A stretch of 64,000 nucleotides of DNA from NCBI RefSeq assembly GCF_050947875.1, contig NW_027460291.1, positions 22,031,368 through 22,095,367 on the forward strand. The letters run 5' to 3'. Shown piece by piece: positions 22,949 to 33,875 of this stretch. Every line of letters begins with the position of its first letter. Position 1 is the first letter of the stretch. This DNA comes from Dermacentor variabilis. Its lineage: Eukaryota; Arthropoda; Arachnida; Ixodida; Ixodidae. Both the position numbers and the translations under genes were made by a program. The notes beneath the pieces are model-generated. The model was not told the DNA's origin. It did no database searches and saw only the letters and a program-made list of their open reading frames with translations.

Positions 22949-24265
22949 GCTGTAGGTAGCAATGTATATGCTCTGATACAAAAAATTATAGCTTGGTCAT
23001 TGGTGTTTTGAATGGATATATAGCAGTAATAGTTGCTCAGATAATTTTTGATAATTTTTCTGTGAAACTTCAAAAAAGCAGCTCAAGAAACAAATGAAAC
23101 TAATAATTTGTTCTTTTTACTATAAGTACTGTGAGTAAAAAAATTTGAAATGTACAAAATAGGCACCTGGTTCCTAGTTCCCGAGTCAGATCATGCAAAA
23201 AAATATGAAGGTTGCCCACGCTATATATGAAAGTAAGTAAATTCTTGCTGCACAGGGAGCATTTGTTTTCGCTCATTGCCGCAGGCACCTGGTATCTTTT
23301 TTTACTGCATTTTTTATGCTCGCAAAGCAATGGTTATCAGGTAATAGAGAGTGTAGAAACGTCATTATACTTGATTATTTTGTTCAATCAGCTTTTCTGT
23401 GCAAGCAAGGTGGTTTAGTGAGTGTTCAACTTTCACTGGAGCCTCCACTTGCTTTGTTCAGTTGCTGTGCAGTGCTGTACAGTAATATCGAGTGTTGTGT
23501 GATGTTGAACAGTAATGAATAAGGGAGCTTGCACAGGTGGAGTTCAAAATGTAAGGCATTAGACAGCTAGTCAAGCTTTGCTGCCGAGTCCACCAAACTG
23601 TAACATTTTGCGTCTTTTTATTGCAGAAGTGCTAGGTGTACTGGAGGTTAGTTTTGAAGATACTTCCAGTTGAAGTTTTATTTTCTGGTCTCCAGTATCT
23701 GCCGAAAATGATCCAATATGACTACCGTAAAATCCTGAGAGATACCCACCTAAAATTGAGAGAAAATCGAGTGGAAATATGAGGCGGGCTAACTTTCAGG
23801 TGGGTAACTTTGTTTTTTTAAGCCGGGAGCTTAGTCAGGGGTGGGCTCTCTTTCGTGGATGGGGCATTTGTCTGGATTTTACGGTAATACTTAATGTTCA
23901 GTCGTCATTTTAGGCGATGCATGATGTTGCTAGTAGAATTATTCCAACGGAAATCGTTAACAATGCATAGAAAAGCTGTCTATCAAATTGATCGATTTCT
24001 ATAGGTGCAGTAACGTTAGAGTTAACAGTAGAAAAGGCAGTTGATAATAAGGGCGATGCTGAAAGCAAAAGTGCATCCAAACAGCCAAAATTACAGAGTT
24101 GGTATCATTGGTTATCCAGGCAGAATGGGTCCCTTGCAACTGCATTATAGCCGAAACTGTGTTTTACTGTTATTTTTGCAATTCCTATTATGAGCGACTA
24201 TGTAATTCTGTGTCCTAATCGCATTAAGCTTTTGTTTTGCATTGTCCACAGTGGTGGTTCAATAT
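22263..24265. other. No gene recognised
   Basis: Intronic sequence with no domain-bearing frame or clear repeat boundary. Confidence 0.4.
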
Positions 24266-24687
24266 TGACACGTGTACTTGTTTGTCTTTATCGGGCGACA
24301 CATTTTACCACCTAAGAAATGTTATCGCACAGCGCAGGACGCGCCTGCATCTATCGGAAGTTTCTGAAATGTTATCGATGCTTCTATCCGCTGCCCCTGA
24401 CCGAACCTTGTGTAATCTGATCGCATGTGTGCGCGATGCGAATAATGTAGAACTTTGTAGAAGGCACGCGGGTCCCAGCGATTACTCTGGAACATTCGAC
24501 GACTGATGTATAAAAGCCGACGCGCTTCACTCGCTGGTCATATTTTTGACGATCGCCGACCGTGTTTGCTGCTATCGTTGAGCTATAAATGTAGCCTGTT
24601 TTTGTGGGCACAGGTTCGCCCAATAAAAGTTAGTTTTGTCTTTCACAGTATTGCTACTGTGTTCTTCAACGTCACCACCACGTGACA
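24266..24687 (+). mobile_element. Solo LTR with 4-bp target duplication (copy A)
   Basis: A TGACACGTGTACTTG...CCACCACGTGACA segment of 422 bp begins TG and ends CA. It is flanked on both sides by ATAT (24262-24265 and 24688-24691). The strand is set by a TATA box TATAAAAG (24509-24516) and, about 105 bp downstream, AATAAA (24622-24627). No internal element sequence adjoins it, so it is a solo LTR left by LTR-LTR recombination. It lies about 400 bp upstream of a mitoguardin exon in the same orientation. Relatives are at 46037-46456 and 59130-59539. The superfamily is not decided, though a 4-bp duplication suits Ty3/gypsy. Confidence 0.85.
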
Positions 24688-25083
24688 ATATTTATATATG
24701 GGAACCCAAATAAATAGCTTTCTGAGGACCACACAGGGGAGCCCACTGTGTTCTTTTTTTAAATTTTTCATTTGTTCCACAACTGGCCCTGTTTTCTTTT
24801 TGTTGCTGCATCACACCTGTTACACATGTAACATGGATAAGTTTGTTTCGCATCATGTGGTGGGCCTCTCTTTTGAAACTCTTGGCTGATGAAGATAAGG
24901 TTTGATTCCTGGCTTTGACAACCACATTCAGTGCAAACGTGCTCATGTTGTATGCTTTTATGATTGCGTGCTCTACTCCCATGCAGTCCAAGTTAATCCG
25001 GAGCCTTTCACTTGGACACTCGCATTGTAGCAGACGCATGTGCGCAGCAACTGACTTGTGTTTCCTTTTCTCTTTCTGCACAG

Positions 25084-25170
25084 CGCCTAACAAATCAGCC
25101 AGATGTTCTCCAGTGGCTTATAGAAGCAGCCAATCATGTTCTTGGAGGCTTCATGCTGTGTGCTGGAAAA
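25084..25170 (+). CDS. Miga: Mitoguardin, internal coding exon (second visible)
   Basis: The 87-bp exon has exactly 29 codons and is phase 0 at both ends. The acceptor is a strong pyrimidine tract ending TTTCTGCACAG (25083) and the donor is GTAAGT (25171). It encodes RLTNQPDVLQWLIEAANHVL followed by GGFMLCAGK. Joined after the exon at 3424, it matches the spacing of mammalian mitoguardin between the AFQ and the A.K-x-P-K stretches with no gap (my alignment from memory). Conservation is lower here than in the fourth exon. The intron before it, 3497-25083, is 21,587 bp. Confidence 0.82.
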
Positions 25171-25879
25171 GTAAGTGCAGCACTACTTGCACAATTGCGA
25201 ACAGAGCAGAAGCTTCTCAGAATGGAAAGCATGAATAGGAAGCACAATTCACAGGACCACCAAGGGTACACAGTGTCCTGTGGATTGCATGTTTACTCCT
25301 CAATACGCTATCAAAAGCGTATGTGCAGGAAGGTTACGGTGCCACCTAATTCTATCCATGGAATAGAATATTTTGTTTCACCACATTTATAGCATCTTCA
25401 ATATCATGACAAGCATACTGCTGCAAAAATTTATATTCTTGAGTTTTGTCAAGTTTACAGAATTTGGACTCCATACAAACACGTTCAACAGGAATGTCAG
25501 CAATGAGAGCATCTACTAGTTTGTGGCTAGCACGCTTGGAAAGCACCTATCCAGCCACTTAAAAAAGTATGCGTGATGTAAAGCATTGTAAAAAAACAGT
25601 GAAAGAAGTGAGCCACCTACATTGACAGCATATTGACACCTATAGCAAACACCCAGCCTTACAAATCATTTTACTGGAATACTTGGACTTGCAGCGCAGG
25701 TCCAATCGGAAGTGTTTCAATGTATGCAGCTTGTTTCAAATATCATTTATGTTCACCAACGTATTTGCTTTTGATGCAATATTTTGCCCTGCACAGTTGC
25801 CTAGACAGTGCCTGAAATGTTAAACCAAAAGTAGAGGCTGCTTTTACTAAGTATTTACTAAGGTAATCCAAATAGAATC
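25171..25879. other. Intron sequence, no gene recognised
   Basis: Start of the 24.1-kb second visible intron. No domain or repeat boundary is recognised. Confidence 0.4.
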
Positions 25880-27108
25880 AGGAACACCTTAGACTTCTGT
25901 CAAGCAAAGGATCAGGCAGGATTCCGTCAAGGCTACTCAACAATAGACCATATTCACACTATCAATGAGGTGATGGAGAAATGTGCGGAATATTACCAAC
26001 CCTTATATATAGCTTTCATTGATTACGAGAAGGCGTTTGATTCTGTCGAAAGCTCAGCAGTCATGGAGGCATTATGGAATCAGGGTGTAGATGAGCCGTA
26101 TGTAAAAATACTGAAAGATATCTATAGCGGCTCCACAGCCACCGTAGTCCTCCATAAAGAAAGCAACAAAATCCGAATAAAGAAAGGCGTCAGGCAGGGA
26201 GATACGATCTCTCCAATGCTATTCTCAGCGTGTTTACAGGAGCTATTCAGAGACCTGGATTGGGAAGAATTGGGGATAAAAGTTGATGAAGAATAACTTA
26301 GTAACTTGCGATTCGCTAATGATATTGCCTTGCTTATTAACTCAAGGGACCAATTGCAATGCATGCTCACTGACCTGGACAGGCAAAGCAGAAGAGTGGG
26401 TCTAAAAATTAATCTGCAGAAAACTAAAGTAATGTTTAACAGTCTCGGAAGAGAACAGCAATTTACAATAGGTAGCGAGGCACTAGAAGTGGTAAGGGAA
26501 CAATACATCTACTTAGGGTTCGTAGTGACGGCGGATCCGGATCATGAGACGGAAATAATCAGAAGGATAAGAATGGGCTGGGGTGCGTTTGGCAGGCATT
26601 CTCAGATCATGAACAGCAGGTTGCCATTATCCCCCAAGAGAAAAGTGTATAACCAGCTGTGTCTTAACAGTACTCACGTACGGGGCAGAAACCTGGAGGC
26701 TTACGAGAAGGGTTCTACTTAAATTGAGGACGACGCAACTAGCTATGGAAAGAAGAATGATGGGTGTAACGTTAAGGGATAAGAAAATAGTAGATTGGGT
26801 GAGGGAACAAATGCAAGTTAGACATCTTAGCTGAAATCAAGAAAAAGAAATGGGGGGCATGGGCAGGACATGTAATGAGGAGGGAAGGTAACCGATGGTC
26901 ATTAAGGGTTACGGACTGGATTGCAAGGGAAGGGAAGCGTAGCAGGGAGCAGCAGAAAGTTAGGTGGGCGAATGAGATTAAGAAATTTGCAGGGACGACA
27001 TGGCCACAATTAGTGCATGACCGGTGTTGTTGGAGAAGTATGGGAGAGGCCTTTGCCCTGCTGTGGGCGTAACCAGGCTGCTGCTGCTGCTGATGATGAT
27101 GATGATGA
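25880..27108 (+). mobile_element. RTE-like LINE relic (reverse transcriptase and 3' end)
   Basis: The RT blocks of the RTE clade are clear: DQAGFRQGYSTIDHIHTINE, YIAFIDYEKAFDSVE, KIRIKKGVRQGDTISPMLFS, LRFANDIALLI, GLKINLQKTKVMFN, YIYLGFVVTADPDHETEI, and a tail ending GEAFALLWA before a TGCTGC/GATGAT microsatellite. The F-A-D-D catalytic box reads F-A-N-D, and a TAA (26294-26296) cuts the frame just before it. Later frames hold many stops, so this copy is dead. It is 5'-truncated. BovB LINEs also belong to the RTE clade, but I cannot tell from this fragment whether this is BovB or another tick RTE. Confidence 0.88.
27076..27108 (+). repeat. Microsatellite tail of the RTE-like LINE
   Basis: CTGCTGCTGCTGCTGATGATGATGATGATG directly follows the last coding block. 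RTE elements typically end in short tandem repeats rather than poly(A). Confidence 0.8.
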
Positions 27109-27345
27109 ACAGCAAAGTGAACCAACCTCCGCAGAAACAAAAAAAAAAAAAGAAAACAAGTTTCTGACTGCTGCTTCAAACTGACTGCTATTTCAACCTG
27201 AAATTTGCCGACAGATGCCAGCGCCACTCCTTCTCCTGGCAGAAAGCAGCGTGACCATGTATCAATGCAGGTCACCGGCATTGTGAGGCACTCGTGATGC
27301 TTGCAATCTTTGCAGAACTGCTCCTCGCATAGCCGTTGTTTTGCC

Positions 27346-27522
27346 ATGGTTCGGTGGTTGGGTAGCCCAGGAGCCGGATACTCTTGTGTGGTGGCGAACT
27401 GCCACAACAGTGACAAACACCTGGGGCATGGAGCTGCCTGTGAAGTTTTATAGTTTCCTAGGTAAATGGTACAAAAAGGAACACGGGCAGGCATGGATAA
27501 CTGCCGTCTGCATAATCAAGTA
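27346..27522 (+). pseudogene. Possible broken THAP-domain exon
   Basis: One frame reads CVVANCHNSDKHLGHG (27392 onward), which looks like the C-x4-C start of a THAP zinc finger. The next frame continues VKFYSFLGKWYKKEHGQAWI, similar to the F(P)-x-K...W region of THAP domains, up to ATCAAG and a consensus splice donor GTAAGT at 27523. A single frameshift separates the halves. The closing C-x2-H would lie on a later exon that I cannot find. It could be an old retained THAP gene exon, a P-element-like or Kolobok-like transposase relic, or chance. Confidence 0.4.
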
Positions 27523-27698
27523 AGTCGGTAGGCGAAAGTTCGTCCTTTTGCTTAATGCTTACTATTTTTTGCGGCAGCATTCTTGCTTCTTCTTGTAGCT
27601 CGGTCATGACAGTTTGCTCGTGACAGTGACAATATTGCTGGAACTCTACTTCGACGTGCTTTGACTAATGTATTGGGCGTCAGCTGATTTGCGTGTGT

Positions 27699-27771
27699 CA
27701 CATTGTCAAATACGAGAAAGCACAATTTGCGTGTGCGACGCAAATTGTGCTTTCTCGTATTTGACAATGTG
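27699..27771. repeat. Perfect 34-bp palindrome with 5-nt loop
   Basis: 27699-27732 and 27738-27771 are exact reverse complements around GTGCG. The arms start CACATTGTCAAATACGAGAA. An RNA of either strand would form a long hairpin. I see no further pairing outside the arms and no transposon ends. Confidence 0.9.
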
Positions 27772-28485
27772 CCCTTGATCGATACCATTTCTGTAGTAGC
27801 AAGTTGCAAGCAGTTCTTAAGCAAAGGTGTATTAATCGGCAGGCCATTTCTAAAAAGAATGCAGACCATAGTGTGTGTCATCTAGACTCCACAAGCAGTG
27901 TGGCAGAGGAAGGCAGTGGTGGTTTGAAATACTTTGGCTCTCTGTTGCTCCTGAAAACCGGTGCAACACAGGCATTTTCAATCGCGATCAAGCGCTATAC
28001 AGATAATATTTTTTGGTCACAAACAAGACTAGTGGCGGTTGCACAGTCCAAAAGTCCGGATCAGGTTACTTGAACTCGCTCAGCATTACGGTGCAGAGGA
28101 CAGCCTATGATCATGATCTACTGAATCTGGAGGGTGATGAACCACTGTCGAAAGTGCCTGTGCAGGAGCACCCGATTTAGATTGGATTCGACGGCGCTCC
28201 AAAGCGCCTGAGTGACAGGGGTAAAAAATTCTTCATGGGTTTAGACACCTCAGGACGTCGCAGTCGTTGTGTCACGCGACGCGACGGTAAAATTGTCTCT
28301 CTTGATACTTGTGAGGCGGCTTTCTATGTGAGTTTCTTCATGCTTTTTTAGTCTATGATGAATCCTTTGCCTCTTTCTTCGCTTTTAACATGCAGTGATC
28401 ACATCAGGCCACATGCTGAATCTGGGTGAAGCTGCTGCTCCTGCCGGTGCTCAGCAGAGGCTATGAGCCCCAGTGTCCCCTTTAA
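27772..28485. other. No gene recognised
   Basis: Short open frames only, none with a recognised domain. Confidence 0.4.
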
Positions 28486-29395
28486 CCCTTTGAGGGTCGA
28501 TTTTTTTCACCATATGCGACTGCCCAAGGTCGATTTTTTTATTACAGATTCCAATTCTTCTTAGGGACTTATTTCGAAAAAAATTTACCATAATTTTTCT
28601 AGGGTGACCATAAAGTGAGAAAAAAATATTTTGCATTGGTGTATATGTACTCTTCATTCATAAATAACAACAATAAAAAAATAAACTTATAAGAATAAAA
28701 AATTTGATGCATTGTTATACACATAGTTCAAGGCTTTGAAAATGTGCACACGCGAATACGTATTTCACAACACTCAAATGTTCCTGCTCTTACACTAATA
28801 GTTTGTACATCAATAGCGTAATTGAACTGCGTAGGTGCGCGCACTCAAGAAAACTGTTTGGTTGTATGCCCGTCAAAAAAGCAAAACGTGTGACAAACCT
28901 CCTCTAATCTTCATCTTATTGCCAACCAGAGGCAATTAGTTTTGGCGAGTGTAAAAAAAAAGCAACAGAAATGCATGCACGGCGGCATCCTTCCTATGCG
29001 CATCCCTGTGAGCACTAAGCGAGCGAGAAACGATTGGTCACCCTTTGAGCAATTACTAACAAGATACCCACCAGTTTTGCAAGTGCAAGAAGCCGAAACC
29101 ACCCGCGGAACAAAAACCAAACCGCCGCCCGCCCGCACGCGTGCCAATGCGCAAGCAGTAGTATATAAACGTGCGGGAGGAAACGCTCTACAACAAACCA
29201 TACAACGAAAACCGAGGGAGGGAGGCACGCGAAAAAAATTCCCTGTATTCCCAAGTGGCAGCACATGACAGAAAAGAAAAAGTTAGGAAATCTGCACGCT
29301 TTTTAAATGTACAGACGGTGCCGTAAATATACGGCATCGACCATTTTAAGACTTGTTCGCAGCGCCGTATATTTACGTCATTGACCCTCAAAGGG
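28486..29395. mobile_element. piggyBac-like MITE
   Basis: The element has perfect 13-bp TIRs CCCTTTGAGGGTC / GACCCTCAAAGGG at 28486-28498 and 29383-29395, each flanked by TTAA (28482-28485 and 29396-29399). TTAA duplication with TIRs starting CCY is the signature of piggyBac-type transposons (family knowledge). At 910 bp without a DDD transposase it must be mobilised in trans. An open frame of 108 codons on the + strand (28942-29265) has no recognisable domain. Confidence 0.8.
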
Positions 29396-29532
29396 TTAAT
29401 AATAGACCCCAGTTACATGCGAGAGAGCCCCCTTGACTGACTGCGCGACACGGATAAATATTTCGCATGCAAAAACTTTGAATAAATTGGAATGCAAAAG
29501 CGAACAAGCGCAACTTACTTCGGCCAGCAGCG

Positions 29533-30042
29533 ATGGTGCATGCTTGTCTCCTCCTTTTTTTTGCACTACCTGCCCAGAAATATGTAGAATTTTACAGGCA
29601 GATGTCGGCCCTTCATGTTTTCAAGGAAGTTGTGGCACTGAATGGCAGGCTTATGTGGACAAATGCATGGCAGACACAATATCCAAGCCTGTACTCCTGT
29701 ACACAAGACACCTACGTAACCGCGTGGCCTGGCGACTTTTTCATTTGCTCCCGCAAGCGTCCATGCCGCCGCCTAGCCCAGATTGGGAAGTTAATATATG
29801 AGCTGGAAAAAGCCTGGTCAGGCAAAAGCAAATCTGTGAATACAGTGGCTGACCAATTTTTTGGACTAGGTACAATTATTCAAATGTCGCAATGCTACCA
29901 TCTACTGCATGAAACTCGTATATTAAGCTGGCTGAAAATTGGAACATTGTGGGGTAATATGTTACATTTTTTAAACAAAATCTGTGTCATTGGCACACCT
30001 GTACCTGCTGGACTGTGGGCACTATTTCATTTCATTTATTGA
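29533..30042 (+). CDS. Open frame of unknown significance, 169 residues
   Basis: The ATG-to-stop frame begins MVHACLLLFFALPAQKYVEF. It has a short hydrophobic start and several Cys and Trp residues (for example YVTAWPGDFFICSRKRPCRR), and it ends inside the 3' tail of the adjacent LINE. I do not recognise the family, and the tail end being LINE sequence argues against a real full-length gene. It may be a decayed exon or chance. Confidence 0.18.
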   Translation: MVHACLLLFFALPAQKYVEFYRQMSALHVFKEVVALNGRLMWTNAWQTQYPSLYSCTQDTYVTAWPGDFFICSRKRPCRRLAQIGKLIYELEKAWSGKSKSVNTVADQFFGLGTIIQMSQCYHLLHETRILSWLKIGTLWGNMLHFLNKICVIGTPVPAGLWALFHFIY

Positions 30043-30342
30043 AGCCTTAAAGGCCCGGAGGCATTACATAAGGCGGGGGCAAACACAGTGTGAGGAACTC
30101 TTCATCACGCTGAGGAGGGAAAAGAGGAAGAAAAGATCGACGAAGAATAGAAAAGGAAACAACGCTCAGGAGAGAACCGAGCAAATGGTACTATCATCAA
30201 AATCACTGTAAAGAAACCATAAAATACAACAAAATACATACTACATAAGTACTATTAAAAACATACTATGCGTGAGAACGAATCACTATCAATTAATTAC
30301 TTAAAAGGGGTCAAGTAGCAAATGCATTTGTGACAAACCATT

Positions 30343-30725
30343 CTAGGTGTAGTGGATTGTTAGTTTCTCACGGAAAGTCGTGTGGTCGGCGGAAGAGACA
30401 ATACAGTCGGGCAGAGTGTTCCACAGTGCGATTGCATTTAGAAAAAAAGAATCCTTCATCGAAGACGTAGGGCACTGAATGTGCGCGATTGGACAGCTGT
30501 GGTTGAGGCGGGCAGAGATTCTAGGCGGGGGTTGTAGTCGAGGGTGTCTGGCTATTTGGTGATAGTAGAAAGAGTGAAGCATGCAGAGACGCGAGATGAT
30601 ACGATGTGATTGGAGACTGGGAAGATTGAGTGTGCGTTTTAGTTCAGTTATGCTGGTTTTACTTGAGTAGTTTGACATGATAAAGCGTGCAGCACGATTC
30701 TGAGTGGCTTCTAATTCGTAGGTGT
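30343..30725 (-). pseudogene. LINE ORF2, C-terminal segment
   Basis: Reads YELEATQNRAARFIMSNYSS, LQSHRIISRLCMLHSFYYHQ and FFLNAIALWNTLPDCIV. This is the usual closing block of CR1/jockey ORF2, after the thumb. It is in a different frame from the RT segment, so one indel lies near 30725. Confidence 0.8.
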
Positions 30726-32105
30726 GATATGCTTGCGGGGGTGCCAGATAAATGATGCGTACTCCAGTTTCAGCCGAACATATGTCTGATATGCAAGTTT
30801 TTTTATAGCGGGTGATGCAGATTTCAGATTGCAACGCAAGAAACCAAGTGTGCATGAGGCGTTTGTGCATATTGTTTCAATGTGAGTAACCCATGATAAT
30901 GATGATGTCAAGTGAACATGTAGATACTTATAGCAGTCTGTTTGTGGTATTGTAGTTGAGCTTATGTGGTACGCATAATTTGTAATGCTGCGCTTACGTG
31001 AAAAGGACATACATTGGCACTTATTAAGGTTAAGAGGCATGAACCATTTTTCACACCATGAAACGATAGTGTCTATGTCTTCTTGTAGGTCAATGGAATC
31101 ACCAGGGTTATGGATGGCGTTGTAGATGACGCAGTCATCAGCAAAAAGACAAAGTCTAGTTTTTGTGTTAGATGGCAGGTCATTGATATAGATTAAAAAT
31201 AACAGCGGGGATAAGCCTGCTCCCTGGGGGACACCGGATGTAACATCAGAAAGGTGTGAGTCGTGAGAGTTAGCGGATGTGTATTGTACGCATCGTTTTA
31301 AGAAATGTTCGATCCAAGTAATCAGTGATGGGGGGATTCCAAGAGTAGATAATTTGGCAAGTAGGTGATTGTTGGGGACGCGGTCGAAGGCCTTCGAAAA
31401 GTCTAAGAAGATGGCGTCAATTTGTAGGTGATCGTCCATGTGTTGTAAGATTTCATCGGTGAATTCAGAGAGCTGAGTTTCGCAGGATAATAGTTGTCTA
31501 AAACCATGCTGATATGATTAGAAGAAGTTAATTGATTCAAGGTAGTGCATTAGATTGGTTGCTATGATATGTTCCAGCAGTTTAGAGGGGATACTGGTTA
31601 GAGAAATTGGACGATAGTTACATGCTTTTGTTCGATCAGCAGATTTATGGATGGGAATGATTTGAGCCTTTTTCCAATCGCGGGGAACTTCACCAGTACT
31701 GATTGATTGCTGGAAAAGTAAGCTAAGTATTGCACTTGACAGGGAACTGGCGTTTTTAAGTAATTTGCTGCTGATTTGATCACAACCAGCCGAGGAGGAT
31801 AATTTTAGAGCCTGTATTAGCCCAGCTATTCCATCAGCATTAATCTGGATATCGGGCATTGTGGTCAGCGAGTGGCATGGTAATACGTCAGAACTGAAGT
31901 TTATAGCAGGAGAAAATACTGATGTGAAGAAATTGTTAAGGGCTGTAGCACATTTTTCAGCTTCAATCAGTACGTTGTCGTCGTCTGATAGTTGCAGCTG
32001 AGTTTGGCGCTTAGGCGGGGAGATAATCTGAAAGAATTTATGAGGGTTGGACTGAAGGATTGATAAGAGGTCAGTTGAAAAAAATTTGTTTTTGGAAGCT
32101 TTCAA
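30711..32105 (-). pseudogene. LINE ORF2, reverse transcriptase
   Basis: Same-frame blocks: ALKLSSSAGCDQISSKLL, IPIHKSADRTKACNYRPISL, IFLDFSKAFDRVPNNHLL, TSGVPQGAGLSPLLFLIY, CLFADDCVIYN and LNLNKCQCMSFSRKR. The catalytic F-A-D-D is intact. One in-frame TAA at 31515-31517 splits the frame. The enzyme would prime reverse transcription at a nicked chromosomal target. Confidence 0.9.
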
Positions 32106-32424
32106 TTCCTTGATGTATTTTTTGATGCTTAGTTCGTACCTATCCCAAGCTCTGTGGTTATTAACTTTGCTTTCCGATAATGGCGTTTTTTCTTATTAAG
32201 TAGACGTTTTAGGTGTTGCGTAAACCACTGGTTATTTTTGTCGGTATTTATAAGGATAGTAGGGATATATATGTTTTTCAAGTTTAGCATAGTGTTTTTA
32301 TACAATTCCCAATTGGCGTTGACCGAGCGAGCAGAGTATGGGGGGGGGGACTGTCAAAAATCTTCTTAGAAGAGTGCGAGTTCGCGGTTAAATGCGTCGA
32401 AGTTACCTTTCTTGTAATCAGTGA

Positions 32425-33162
32425 TTAATTTTTGCGTGGGGGCTTTGTTTTTAATGGTAATGAAATGCCGATATGAAGTACGTTGTGGTCGCTAAAGCCA
32501 GGGAGCGAAGTCAAATTTTTTATGTTTTCCGGGCTAGATGTTAATAAGAGATCCAGGGTGTTGTCGCCCCTAGTTGGGCATGTTATTGCTTGGTGGAGGT
32601 TAAAGTCTAGTGTTAATTCAAGAAACTGTTTGGGTTCACTACAGGGTGTTCTGTTGGGTACTGAAAGTAGTGGCCAATTGATGCTGGGATGATTAAAGTC
32701 TCCAAAAAGGAAGATAGGTGTAGCGGGCATATCTTTTTTTATTTGTTCTAAAGAGAGGCGTAAAAAATTGCAAAATGAGGGGTTACTATCTCGTGGATGG
32801 TAACAGATTCCAAACACTATTTTGCCAATTGTACTGTGCACGCTTACCCATGTTAGTTCGATGTTGTCGTTGTGATTTATCAGGGATGATGGTAAGCTGT
32901 CTTTAACGGCGATTAGTACACTTCCCCCTCGCCTATGATGCCGATCGCGTCGGTAAACTGTAAAGTTAGGGTAGGATGAAAAAACTGCGTGGTCGCCGAC
33001 GTCTTTATTTAACCACGTTTCCGTTAGTAAAATCATATCGGCTGTGTTGTCGTCTATGAAGCTTTCGAGTTCGTCACGTTTTGGAATTATACTGTGGATG
33101 TTAGTGAAAACCACACTAATGTTAAAAAATGAATCAGGGCGGTTTTTGAATGAAGCAGGCAC
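32425..33162 (-). pseudogene. LINE ORF2, AP-type endonuclease
   Basis: Exonuclease-endonuclease-phosphatase motifs appear in order: VVFTNIHSIIPKRDEL, MILLTETWLN (catalytic Glu), RRGGSVLIAV, FLFGDFNHPSINWP (Asp and Asn), LDLLLTSSPENI and GFSDHNVLHI (Asp-His). This domain nicks target DNA. The frame continues only to 32425, and a frameshift links it to the RT part. Confidence 0.88.
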
Positions 33163-33199
33163 GGAATTTCTTGTTTGTCACTGGGGCTGGTCAGATAAG

Positions 33200-33875
33200 G
33201 TATCAGTTGGAGCTGGCATTTGATTGCTGTTAGGTGTTGTGGTATGTTCAATGACTCTATCAGATGTAGTATCATAAAAATAGCATCTGCTGCCTACATG
33301 CAGCTTGTCCAGGCTGAGCTTAAACGCGCATTTTTGGGGCTTGATAAATTTTCATAATTTTGAGCGTGCAAGGCGCGTACTTGGGGCAAAATCTTCTCTG
33401 ACGGCAAAACATGTACCTTTTAGCTTACGCCCACATGCCAATATGTTTTCTTTCATCTTGAAGTGGGCCAGTTTTACTACTATAGGGCGTTTTTTGTTTC
33501 GGAGAATCTTCCAAGTCGGTGTGCATGCTCAATATCGCTGGCGTTCAATGTTAAACCAAGATTACTTTTGCATAGGTCTAGAACTTTGTTCTCTGAATCA
33601 CTCCAAGGTTCTTTATTGGAATCGCCAATGCCAAAGAAGAGCAGGTTGGCTCGCCGCATACGGTTGTTGGCGTCAATGTTCGCGGCTTTCAGGGTAGTGA
33701 TGTTGTGCTGTAGTCGGCCGATAATGTTAACAGCGGTTGAAGTGGTTGGATCTTGTTGGTCTGACTCTAAGATGTTAGAGCGGCTCATAATTTCAGCTAT
33801 AAGTTTGTCTTGGGCAGTTTGGGTTGATTTGATTTGCTCAAGCTCTGCACGAATTGCGGCTTAAACACTTTCTAA
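33200..33875 (-). pseudogene. LINE ORF1, coiled-coil and RNA-binding part
   Basis: The segment is in the same frame as the 2A segment but separated from it by TGA (33873-33875) and TAA (33858-33860), each one C-to-T change from CGA and CAA. It reads AAIRAELEQIKSTQTAQDK (heptad-like), then MRRANLLFFGIGDS, IEHAHRLGRF and, in the next frame, RPIVVKLAHFKMKENILA and KGTCFAVREDF. This resembles the L1-ORF1-like (transposase 22/RRM plus C-terminal) domain of CR1/L2 ORF1 proteins, which bind LINE RNA. A frameshift lies near 33480. Confidence 0.72.

Noticed and set aside
28911..29268. Opposed 108-117-residue frames as transposase
   Set aside because: No catalytic motifs, and the element is too short for a piggyBac transposase.
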